Positions 30,562 to 41,034 of a stretch of 64,000 bases of DNA are shown here, in pieces. Under the pieces are notes generated by a model. That model was not told the DNA's origin. It saw only the letters and a list, made by a program, of their open reading frames with translations, and did not search any database. Origin of the DNA: Schistosoma mansoni (Eukaryota > Platyhelminthes > Trematoda > Strigeidida > Schistosomatidae); assembly GCF_000237925.1 (NCBI RefSeq), contig NC_031498.1:12687906-12751905 (forward strand), in the 5' to 3' direction. The position numbers were made by a program, and so were the translations under genes. The first letter of the stretch is position 1. Each line of letters opens with the position of its first letter.

Positions 30562-33223
30562 CTCTATATTAGATATCAATGAGCTTTTTTGTTATTTGTT
30601 AACGTGAATTCGTTATTATGATTCTATCACACATTCTGTCAACGTTATTACATATTTTGACAATTTCGACTTTTCTAACGTTCCACTTAATCAATGGATT
30701 TTACAGTCTAGATTAATTTTGTTTCTGATTGATCGATTAGTTTGGTCGCTATCTTCTTAATTTTGTTGATTTTGAATGACAATTTCGGACTGTCTGGTTT
30801 TTAAAATAGGATACAGTAGCCTCACCTGATTGACAAGAATACTTCGTTCTTAGAACTAACAATAATTTTGTACCCTCGAACTTCCGTAATGAAGTTTGAT
30901 ATGTGTTTAGGAGTAAAAATCCAAATCGTATGTTGTTCTGTATGAACAGCTTGTCATTACTATTTCCACATAACATTTCACGACCTGGGTAATGTATACT
31001 GCAAACTTGTAATTCCATTTTACATGGTGCGATGCGATTGCAATCAATGTTTGATTTCCGACCCCTTAAGGCTGCCGATGCCTGTCTAACAGTGATATTA
31101 TTGACAACCTTGAAAGTTCAGGTGTACCCTAGTCAGTTATCTGGGTAGATATAAATTCATGGTGGTTGGTTGTATTCATTGTATCCGAATGAGTCAGCAG
31201 AAATGTTGAGAAGTACCAGAACACATCTTTATGCTAATAAACAGAGATACTCCTCTAGGATTGGCCGTTTATGCTTTATAAGTATAGATTATCTTGTCAA
31301 ACACAACCGCTCCATATTCACGCCTAATGTAATAATATCAATCCATGCTAACTTTATCTGTAAGGTTATCATTCCTATAACTTTGCTTGTATTTCCTACA
31401 TACAATAAGCCGTATATGGTATGGGAATTAGTTGTTATAGTTTCATTTTCAGGTTGTCAGACATGTCACCTTATATGTGCGGTTCTTACGAATTTAGATG
31501 ATTTGTTTTACTTGACTTGCATGTTCGTTCACCTAAATTCGATTATTTTTCTTTGAATTGAACTGACTCATATTTTTTAAAGGTATAACTGCCTGATGCT
31601 GTATTTTCTCACGATATAAGGTTGTACAAATAATTGTCTATGAGTGATCGAACTGTCTGATCGCTAGCTGACATAATTGCTTCTCTTGCTTGGTAAGACT
31701 CATTTCTAACGCTGCACCTGAGGCTATAAGAAATCTTAATTGCAATCGTTTGAATGTTGCTGACTTATAGTTACTTCGTGATCGCATAGTAATCTGGTGG
31801 AGTACTATTCAATTAGACTTGATTCTTTTAGTTAGTAAAGTTGTCTCCATTGCCGTTCCTGTTTGCACTGTGAGTTCATACATGAATAAACTTAAGCTCT
31901 TAACCTTGATAAGAAATCTGTTCATATGTCGAAACATTAACAAGCTTCCATAAGTTCAGAAAAGCACCATCAACGAGTCGGTAAATAGTACATGAAAATT
32001 GATGTAGAATTTGTTTTCTCTTATAATTATTGGCTGTGAGTGACCCTTGGAAGCTTCGCTCCACATAAAGAACTCAGGAGCTTGACCTAATCGAAAAGAT
32101 TCTGGTTTTCGTGAGTTCAGTTCAAACATTTTAACTCGAAATTTTGATACGTTCAACTGAAAAATAGTAAAAGCTTTCTACTGAGAGAATGAAAAGAGCA
32201 GAGACTAGAGCAAGAACAAAGAATTGGGAAGAATAACATGAATTATGATGTTGTATATTTCAGCCACAGCAAGTACACGCTATTTTTACAGTCATGGTCT
32301 ATAATCTACATTGGTTAGCATATAAGATGCTACTCAAAAAGAGTTGATTAATAAATAAAATCAATAGAGATAAAAGACAGTACATTTGTGCAGATGTCCA
32401 GAGAGTTAATAAGTAAGCTTATATTTTCGTATTGCACTAAGTGTAGATTTTAGAGTGTTACAGAAATGGCATTGAGTCCACCGTTCAACTAGGGAAACGC
32501 ACACCAAGCACAAACTCGGTATTACTGTGTTACAATTCTGGTCTTGCTAAGTATTTATGTAATACAACTCTTCAAAAAATTTGTTATTGTTGTAGGGTAC
32601 ATATAAAGAGTACTTAACTATGACCTTGAAAAACGCGTACGTTAAGTCTGTTTTCGGCGTGCGAGGCTCCATAGCTGTTCAGTAAAAACGTAATGCCAGA
32701 AAATGAGCAGTAAGACAGGTGGATATAAATTCTAAATAATATTTAACAGTTTCTGGTGAAGCAGACAAAGGTATGATAAATTAGTAGATAAAACATACTA
32801 ACTACTGTTACTGAAGTGAAATGTGGTCAGAGCCTTCAGTTAGACGAATTTAGTAATAGAAAACAATGAGTTGTGATATATAGCAAGGTGGACTAGTTTC
32901 AAATATTCGAAAGAAACTAGAGGCTAGAATAAAGAAGGCTGTTTATTAAAGTAGAGAGTGCAGTAAAAGAGAGTAAAGTGTTCAGAAACGCTATTAGCTA
33001 CATCTTTCATTTTCTGTTCCTGAATAATTCTCTCATTTCATCTGATACCAGCTACTAGATCATAACGTAAAAGTCTGTGGAACGACCGAAATACTAGTAT
33101 TCTATTTGAACACAGAACTGACGAACCGAAATTTACTCGATTAGGCCTGACTATGTTTTTCTGTATAGCGAACGAAGCGTTTTCTGAGTGGCCCATATTA
33201 AATTATATCAAAACACAAACTTA
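30562..33223. other. Long stretch without recognised features
   Basis: The plus-strand frame 31170-31556 (128 codons) is the longest here. It is hydrophobic in parts and I do not recognise it. The DNA is AT-rich and no repeats could be paired within the window. Upstream exons of the AFF-like gene could be hidden here. Confidence 0.35.
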
Positions 33224-33423
33224 NNNNNNNNNNNNNNNNNNNNNNNNNNNNNNNNNNNNNNNNNNNNNNNNNNNNNNNNNNNNNNNNNNNNNNNNNNNNN
33301 NNNNNNNNNNNNNNNNNNNNNNNNNNNNNNNNNNNNNNNNNNNNNNNNNNNNNNNNNNNNNNNNNNNNNNNNNNNNNNNNNNNNNNNNNNNNNNNNNNNN
33401 NNNNNNNNNNNNNNNNNNNNNNN
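33224..33423. other. Assembly gap (200 N)
   Basis: A run of exactly 200 N, the usual placeholder size. Open frames crossing it are artefacts. The flanks read ACTTA and TAAGT, a short inverted match that may be chance. Confidence 0.99.
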
Positions 33424-33984
33424 TAAGTTAGAAGGCATTGCGATAGCTGTATTGCAAGCCTAAGTATTGAGCACGCGAGACATATCACAGTCCAGCGATA
33501 CAAGAAAGATTTAAATTCGGGTCAGTTAATCTAACATATTTAAACTGAAATGCATTCATTAATTCCAATGGATTCACATATTTCAAGTCCATATAATTCG
33601 TGATACATATCAAAGATCAAACATAATGCTCTTGGTTACGAATGTTTCATTTCTTTTATGGATAAACTAAAGTACAATTAATTATGACTTTCTATTAGAC
33701 GTTTTGGGAGTTCATCCAGAAGTAATTCACTAGTTAACATATGATTATGACTTTTTAATGGTCGGATACTCTGGAAATTATTCTAGTTATTGAGTAGGCA
33801 TTTTTTACAGACTGACATCAGTTAATATAATCCGCTACATGAATTGAGTAGCTCATCATTTGATCAGTATTCTGTTCAAGTATTTTAACATTCAAATTGT
33901 TACACAATACGTAAGAATAATAATAACATTCCTAATGTATATCTACATATCACTGTTAATAAAGTTAAATGATGACTAGAAGTG

Positions 33985-34060
33985 GAATTTAGGACGCACG
34001 TTTTGTTTTATTTATGATTTATCGGCTGGATGCCCCTACATTACAGAGGACCAGATAACT
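33985..34060 (-). repeat. Sm-alpha-like SINE fragment with decayed hammerhead
   Basis: Read on the minus strand: GGGCATCCAGCCGATAAAT, an AT-rich remnant of stem II, then AAAACGTGCGTCC. This matches the Sm-alpha hammerhead pattern CAGCTGATGAG...GAAACGCGCGTCC with several core changes. Only about 75 bases are recognisable. Confidence 0.5.
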
Positions 34061-34470
34061 ATCCTCAAAGATTCCGACAAATATTGAATCAATAACCAGG
34101 TCAAAGCGAGGGACAATAAAAACAAATATCCAGACAACAAGGGGTTACAGGCCAACAAAAACCAATAACGACCAAGGTCGACACTAAAAGCTGTCAGTCA
34201 AATTGGGAAGATTCCTAATAATCTACTTGAAGTTTGCGTTAGTGATGTTGTTCAAAAGAACAACGAGAAGTTCATCATTTAACCACCCAGCTCAAAAAAC
34301 GAAACTCCACCAAAATCATCCGTGTCAGCTACAAATCGTCTCCACCTCAGTAATACTAAATAGTTCAATTCAGGCATTAGTAACGAAAGAGACAGTGAGC
34401 AGCTGAAGAAAAATAAGGGAGGGTAGTTCATAGCCGGAGAAACATACAACAGTTCGTCCAACTGCAAAGT
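34061..34470 (+). mobile_element. Possible Penelope-like 3' remnant
   Basis: The segment at 34240-34300 (GATGTTGTTCAAAAGAACAAC...CCACCCAGCTCAAAAAAC) parallels 26079-26140 beside the GIY-YIG fragment. The rest has no clear match. It is called Penelope-like only through that shared piece. Confidence 0.35.
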
Positions 34471-34749
34471 TAGGTAGATAACAGTGAATGAACTTGTATA
34501 AAAACTAGGTTACCTAGGAAACCAGTTTTACTGTAGCTAAACTCCTTAGTGACGTGCTTCTTTGTTCAGGAATATCAGAACAGAAGATCCTGTCAATAGT
34601 AACGCATAACAATGATGCTTTCACGTAAGAAACAAAAAAATTACTAAAATACCTGTACATTACTTCCTCAAAGTGGTAAAACTAATTCTTACAGTAAAGA
34701 TGCAATACATCGAATGACCAAGGAATTCACGTAATTCCAGTGGCAACAC

Positions 34750-35323
34750 CATGTTAGTAATGCAGAGGTTCGGCATCGTGTATTCGGGCGCAGAGACGAT
34801 AACTCAATTGGTGTCACCATCTTGAAACACCAACTTCGGTGACTTGGACATGTTCTACGAATGTCGTCCCACAGAATTCCACGTCGTGCATTATTTGCCG
34901 ACGCTGGTTCTGGTTGGAAAAAGCGGAGAGGTGGTCAGTGTATGACATGGTGTCGTGGCATGAAAGGAAGCCGCAAAGGGCTAGCTTCTTTTGGTCCTTC
35001 ACGACTCCCTGGCTAGGGTCCGAGAGATGGTGCAACACAGTGGCTAGAGAAGTTATCGGATATGGCTCAGAATAGAAGCCAGTGGCGAGCCTGCTGTAAC
35101 CTTCTTTTACTTTCTTCATAAAGAGTGGTTATAACTTTCTTAACTGAGAGAGTTCTTCTGGTTGTACATTTCAGTTCCCCCATCATTACTTTTCTCTTTT
35201 TTCCCTTCCTTTATATATACGCATCTTCTTCCTTCTCCTCCCATTCTCATTATTTTGTGTGGCGCGTATGTGTCCGATGCCTTTTGTACCAATATATATG
35301 TGATTAAATAAATAAATAAATTC
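34750..35323 (+). mobile_element. RTE-like LINE (second family), C-terminus, 3' UTR and (AAAT)n tail
   Basis: In one frame this reads EVRHRVFGRRDDNSIGV, LGHVLRMSSHRIPRRALFAD, GSGWKKRRGGQCMTWCRGMK and WLEKLSDMAQNRSQWRACC, the end of an endonuclease-reverse transcriptase with the HVLRM..HR.PRRAL landmark. A 3' UTR follows and then TTAAATAAATAAATAAATT at 35304-35322. It is strongly 5'-truncated. One in-frame stop lies near 34832. Other members of the family here are 42262-42603 and 52893-54420. Confidence 0.85.
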
Positions 35324-35611
35324 ATCTAAGCTAGTTATCGGCTGCAAGGGGTGCGTAGTACGGCGTACATACACGTGATTTGGTGCGGATGTGTGGTTGA
35401 GTGCCTTCAGCTAGGTGTGTACAGTAAGACTAATGAGGTCAAATCCCGAAGACTTACAGAACTACTTATCTTAGAGATATGTATACCGCTACAACTTATT
35501 GAAAACTCAGTTGTCGGCTTTTCTTTATAGGTAGACTTATGTATCTAAGTTCTCCTTGATTCCAAATTCCACTTGAACTGTGACAGAAATGTTTTGGGCA
35601 GATGTTATAGT
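35324..35611. other. Unclassified spacer
   Basis: About 290 bases between two LINEs. A weak tRNA-like B-box segment (GGTCAAATCCC, about 35438) may mark a decayed SINE. Nothing else is seen. Confidence 0.3.
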
Positions 35612-38155
35612 GCTTATTTACTTACATATTTACTTACGCCTGTCACTCCTCGCAGAGCATCATAGACCGCTCATAAGTACCCTCCATCGAAATCCATCCT
35701 GGCCAATTCTTTCCGAATGTTTTCAGCTACTATTCATTCTTTTCATGTCTGCTTCCGATTCCCGGCACTGTGTTCCTTGGCTATCCCCTCCTCCTCTTCC
35801 CTGAGGGATTCCAAATTAGCGCTTGCCTCGTGATGCACATTTGATAATTTTCTCAATATATGCCTTACCCACTTCAAACGTCTCTTCGTAATTTCCTCTC
35901 CAAATAGAGGCTGGTTTGTTCTCTCCCACACTAGGCTGTTGCTGATAGTATCCGGCCAACCGATATTCTGTATCTTGCGTGAACAATTATTTATAAATAC
36001 TTGTACCTTTTTAATGATGGTTGTGGTAGTATTCCAAGTTTCCGCTCCATGCAGTAAAAGTGTTTTGATTTTCGTATTGAAGATTCTGACTTTGATGTTG
36101 GCTGACAGTTATTTTGAGTCCCATATGTTTTTCAATTGTACGAATGTTGCCCTTGCTTTGCCAATCCTCGCCTTTATGTCTGTATCAGATCCTCCTTGTT
36201 CATCAATGATGCTTCTCAGGTACGTGAAATATCCAACATCTTCCAATGTCTGTTCATCAAGTGTGATTGGGTTGGTGTTCTGCGTGTTGTATTTGAGAAT
36301 CTTCCTTTTTCCTTTGTGTATATTGAGGCCTATTGATGCAGAGGCTTCTGCTACATTTGTTGCCTTCATCCGCACTTGTTCGTGTGTATGGGATAGGGGC
36401 ATCCATAGGAAGGTTTGTGTGTGATGCTTTGATGTCCGGTGGATTCAATGGAACTGGTCTATTCAAGAGTTCTTCGAAGTGTTCTACCCATCTCTCTCTG
36501 TTCTTGAATCTCAGTTATTGTCCTTCCTTTCTTGTTATTGACCGGTTTCTCTGTTTTTCTACATTTCCCTGCCAGCTTCCTCGTTGTATCATATAGTCGT
36601 TTCATATTCCCTTCTCTGGAAGCCTTTTCCGTTAGCATTTTTGAGCGTTCCACGTATTTCTGTTTGTCGTCTCTAGTGATACGTTGAATTTAACGATTCT
36701 TTGATCCCTTTCCAGTCGTTCTCTGTAGTAGTTTCTTCCTTCAGTAGATCCTGTAGAGCTTGGAACCTGTTGTTGAGAGTTATCTTGACTTGGTTGAGTT
36801 TGTGATTATTTCGGAGGAAGGCTGTATTGAACCATTGTAATGCAGTTTCCCAGCCGGCCAGTGTTTCTTTAACTTCGGTTTCATCTTGGCCACAACCAGC
36901 TAGTGGTGGTCTGAAGCTATGTCATCCCCTCTCCTGGTTCTCACATCTCCCATTGACCTTCGGAATTTTTTGTTGATACGAGTATGATCTATCTGGTTCT
37001 CTGTGGTGTGGTCCAGTGATATTCATGTAGCTTTGTGTATGCGCTTGTGTGGAAATATTTTGCCACCTATAACCAATTTGTTGAATGCACATATACTTGC
37101 AAATCTCTCACCATTCTCGTTCCCTTTTCTCAGCCAGTCCATATCGTTCTATAATATCTTCATATCCTGTGTTGTCCACTCCGACTTTAGCGTTTAGATC
37201 TCCCATCAAGATGGTGAGGTCTTTTCTTGAGCACTTCGCTGTGATTGATTGCAGCCTCTCATAGAACTGATCCTTATCGTCGTCGTTGCTGTCATTTGTG
37301 GATGCATAATACTGGATAACGTTCATTGTGATTCCCTCCTTCTTTGTTTTGAATGATGCTTTGGTAATCCTGGATCCGTGAGACTCCCATCCTACAAGCG
37401 CATTTCATGCTTCTCTGGATAGCATCAGAGCAACTCCGTGAGTGTGTGGAGTTAAGGTAACCCTCGTGCTAATGATAGAAGAAACCAGAGAAGTAGTGAA
37501 TAGGTCTTTATTTCGATCTTCGCGCAGTCACAGTGGAGCGTGGGATTATCTGTTCAGACAAACAAAGGCTCTCAACATTCAATATAAGATAGTAGGGAAT
37601 ATAACGCTTACAAAAAGTAAGGAAGTGAATGAATACTTGAACAATACTGTTTTAGCATATGCTTGGTTGTTTGGGGTCAACTCTTAACCAACCAACCTGA
37701 GCTGCTACAGAGTATTTTCCTCTTTTTTGACCAGAGTACAGCAGCATAACTCTCGTATTTAGCCTTTGGTGTCCAGCTTGTGTCCAATGGGTTTCGCTGA
37801 TTCCAAGTACTAACAATTTGTATCTCCTCATTTCCATTACTATTCGACTGGTGTTCCCGGTCTCCCATGCCGTGTGGACGTTCCATGTATCCATGTTAAT
37901 TGTTGCTCTGGTTGTTAGAAGAGGCATCGGCCTCGTGACTTTCGGAGAATCTCGGCTTTCATTCTGAGGCGTTAAAATTCTTGCTTCAACTCTGAGGGCA
38001 GAGTTTAGATGGTTTTAATTAATTTTTCTGGTTGGCTTTTATTTAGCGAGTTAGTTTTCTAGGGGATGGGGTTGCTAACCCCATGCCCAACCCTCTTCCT
38101 TTACCCGGTCTTTGGACCAGCAGTAACTCAAGAAGAGCTACAGGCGGAGTCATAT
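35612..38155 (-). mobile_element. RTE-type LINE, nearly end to end, internally deleted
   Basis: This SR2/Perere-3-like copy keeps both ends. Its 5' UTR has GGGGTTAGCAACCCC (about 38069-38083). The endonuclease start is MDTWNVRT-like (NMDTWNVHTAW, then ISETHWTQAGHQ) and the endonuclease core includes ILMGDLNAKVGVDN at 37160-37220. Linker, RT thumb and C-terminus follow ([42 protein letters not shown]). The 3' tail is GTGACAGGCGTAAGTAAATA. The RT fingers and palm are missing: near 36396-36402 the sequence jumps over what corresponds to 15441-16199 of the 15.3-kb copy, about 760 bases including FADD. A foreign piece of about 240 bp interrupts the endonuclease at 37446-37690. Several frame breaks also occur. 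Confidence 0.88.
37446..37690 (-). repeat. Short insertion inside the RTE endonuclease (LTR-like fossil, uncertain)
   Basis: RTE coding sequence is recognisable on both sides, and the intervening 240 bases have no RTE match. On the minus strand it contains AATAAAGACC and ends GGTTACCTTAACTCCACA, which resembles the end of an LTR. It may be a solo LTR or another short element. Exact ends and target duplication could not be fixed. Confidence 0.35.
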
Positions 38156-38164
38156 GTTATCAGT

Positions 38165-38925
38165 CTTCAGTAATAGGATAGTAGGTTGATGAACCTGTGT
38201 AAATCCTGACAGATTGCCCTCCAGTGAAGTTCCAGCTTCTCCTTGAAAAATTTCACTGATGTAGCTGATACCATCTGTTCAGGGAAGGAGTTACAGTCAT
38301 TGGCCACTCGATGAGAGAAATGGGACCCCGCCTTTAATTTATTTGATCGCGGTTTTTGAACCCTCTTGCTATGACCTCGGAGATTATCAGTGTCGGAGAG
38401 AGCAAAAAGACAAGACATATTAACACCCGAATCATAAGTAAAGATACAAAATGCCAGTATAAGTTCACCTCGAGCCCTACGATTAGACAAGAGAGAGAGG
38501 TTTAGGCGTTTCAAACGCTCATCGTAAGGGAGTTTAGAAAGACCAGTCACTTGTTTCGTCCTCACACGCTGGAGTTATCATTCTTTATCAGACATGAGCT
38601 AGCTCCTTGGATACAGCACTCTAAGTATGGTCTTACGTAGGTGGGATATAAAATTTGAAACATCTTGTCAAAGCATTTGAATGCTCGGCGAAGTGACCAT
38701 AACGCACGATAACCTTTGGAAGCAGTTGCGTTGCACTTGTTAGTTGTTTGCAAGTCGTGACTTATTATTACTCCTATGTCTTTAGGTTCTTGAACGCGTG
38801 GAGGAGATGTACCACCAATAATATAATGGTAACTAGTACCGTGTCCGATGTGCATGAGCACGCTCTTCTTGGAGTTAACGCCCAATCCTCAATCATGAGC
38901 CCATCTAACTGATTCATTCTGACAT
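38165..38925 (-). mobile_element. CR1-like LINE, 3' end of reverse transcriptase ORF
   Basis: Two minus-strand frames (38885-38562 and 38565-38167) carry the C-terminal pattern of CR1/jockey-group retrotransposons: KDIGVIISHDLQTTNKCNA, SKGYRALWSLRRAFKCFDK, YPTYVRPYLE, then KQVTGLSKLPYDERLKRLNL, SNRRARGELILAFCI and VKFFKEKLELHW. This is a different clade from the RTE elements (SR1-like in schistosomes). It is cut at its 5' side just after NSKKSVLMHIG begins and has a frame change near 38563. Its 3' end abuts the 5' end of the RTE copy ending at 38155. Confidence 0.85.
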
Positions 38926-39729
38926 TTTATAACTACTGTTAACACTCCCGGCTACTTTTTCGAATTTATATAACTCTCGTTTCATTACTATTCAAGTCAT
39001 GTAATTGTCAGTCAGCCAAAGCTGTCTAAGAATCTTCCCAGGAGTCCTTCAAAAGGAAAATGGATGTCAGAAATGCCACGGAAGTTCAGTGCTTAGATGC
39101 GCCGTAGTTCTCAGAAACCTTTTAATCGAGGATCTAGAAACCAACCAAACTGAAAGTCTGCAACGAGGGGTTGGGAGGTATATTTTCATATGGTCGTTGA
39201 GTTGAGAAGTGTATGATCTCATCAGGATACTTGGTTTGACAAATGCTCAGAACAGAGTACTCAAACATGATTCAGTGTGGATGCTTGATGGAGAGCCATC
39301 AGCTAGGGTGTTTCCAGTAAAACGACTGGGATCAGTATCACTGTTGAAAACCTAGTAGACTATTTACTTAAGAATTTATTTACCTCTCTAATATATATAT
39401 ATATACATATTTCAGGAACTCAGAACAGTATGTCATGATAATTTACTAATATCTCTTTTATATGTTAAAGATACCTAGGTCCCTGAATGTGGATATTGAC
39501 AATACGCTGTCACAAATATGAAAGCCCGTCAAGCAAAATCTTCCATTCCATTTATAATCATTTGAATTATTTTAGGAAGTTGTCAGTATAGACCATCAAC
39601 GTTGATTATCTATGTCGAATGATTGGAGGCTTACTCGAGTTAAACGGGAACGATGTAACGAACCGGCTAACTTCGAAGTCACATCCCGTGTTCAGCGTGT
39701 AACGTGGATTACCCCCTCAAAGTATTAAT
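38926..39729. other. Unclassified stretch, small TA run
   Basis: No gene is recognised. A TA run of about 14 bases lies near 39391. The frame 39005-39205 shows no family resemblance. Confidence 0.4.
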
Positions 39730-39965
39730 GTACTATGGCTGCTATGAAGACCGCATAACACAAAGGGCATGATTACGTAAATATATTAGGAAGAATGAGT
39801 ACAGAGATGTTGGTGAGACCACCATCGCATGGGCCAATCCATGGCGTACGATTAACTGATGCGCGTTTGTTATCCTTGACTTTAACAGGGATCAGTGATC
39901 TGTTCGATATTCAGTGACCCAACTGCCGGATGATTCGGCTGGGCCTCAGTGAAATTTCACTGCCC
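39730..39965 (+). repeat. Dispersed repeat, copy 2
   Basis: It is the partner of 30349-30561 in the same orientation, about 9.4 kb away, with scattered differences and a 20-odd-base length difference. Divergence shows it is older than the 28.6/42.9-kb repeat pair. Confidence 0.7.
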
Positions 39966-40836
39966 ACACACCACCCAAAACTGCAGTCACAACTTATTGG
40001 GTTTATTCTCATTCATCAAGGGTACTTAAACACTTTATCGTAATGGATTTTACTTGTGATTGATTGAAATGGTTTTCGCCCTTCCTGATAAAGCACTATT
40101 TACTGAAGTAAACTACCGATTACTATAATGTTCATTTCCACTTTAGTTTTTATGTAACAGGTCTCTGGATGTAGGTGTTGGTGATCCATATTCAGCAGAA
40201 GTGAAATTTTGTGCTTCAGAAGCTTATATTTCGACAATACCGCATGGAACTATTTGGTTTTGTTCAAGTAGCCTAACACGTGAAGCGCGCATTCTGGTTG
40301 GTCAACCTATGGTATATGATTTTGGATGTTTTGTTGACATACTGTTGTCTCGTCGTGCGTTCTACTCGCAAAAGTAGCAAAGCTGTGGCGTGCCGGTGAG
40401 GTTTTTTGAGTTTTGTTCATTACGATGGACCGTTCGATTTTGACAATGTCGTCTAACAACACAATCTCACCGAATTGTTTGAAACTTGTTAAGGTTTTGA
40501 AAATATCAGCATATTATTAAACCTTTAGGCTTCTTCTGATGACCGTGATGCCCGGATCATATCCTCTCGGATGGGTATGACTGTCCCCGAATTCATGAAC
40601 GTCCTGGGTTATTCGAGTACTACCGAACAAAATATCTCTAATTCAAGTAGTTTGATATGGCCCAAACATACAGAGTTAGGTAATGGATCCCACTTTCCTA
40701 ACTTAAGGTTCTCTAGAGGTTAGAGACCCCTGGTCATCAGTTTATCAATATGAACCTACTGATGTCAGCTGGTGCATTCGTTTTAAAGCACTAGGGTGTT
40801 ATAAGTAAGCTTAATCATATTACCAAATGAATTTAG

Positions 40837-41034
40837 CTTTGTCCCACCTCCTTTCGTAAATCGCCAGCATAAAGTACCAACAACTCCCATCCCGGTTCCT
40901 GATTTTAACAAGAATACGCCTAAAACTGACCAAGTATCTCCCGGTAGTAGGACAATACATACACTTCAGAAGATATGTACATCCGAAAAATCAAATTTGC
41001 CTTCGGAGACTATCACATTAGCTGAGCGTCATAA
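40837..41034 (+). CDS. AFF-like gene, exon a (first seen)
   Basis: The acceptor is AATGAATTTAG and the donor CATAA|GTGAGG. It encodes FVPPPFVNRQHKVPTTPIPV and further Pro/Ser/Thr-rich sequence ending TITLAERH. It contributes AA to a Lys codon completed by the next exon. The incoming phase needs two bases from an unseen upstream exon. Low complexity and proline content fit the disordered N-terminal half of AFF proteins. Confidence 0.65.

Noticed and set aside
31170-31556. 128-codon open frame as a real gene
   Set aside because: No recognisable domain, no supported splice partners, and the composition is that of AT-rich chance frames.
33198-33503. Open frames crossing the N run
   Set aside because: They are artefacts of translating N.
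40161-40313. Open segment after TATGTAACAG, reading SLDVGVGDPYSAEVKF, as an upstream AFF-like exon
   Set aside because: No donor gives the phase needed by the exon at 40837, and the sequence has no AFF-like character.
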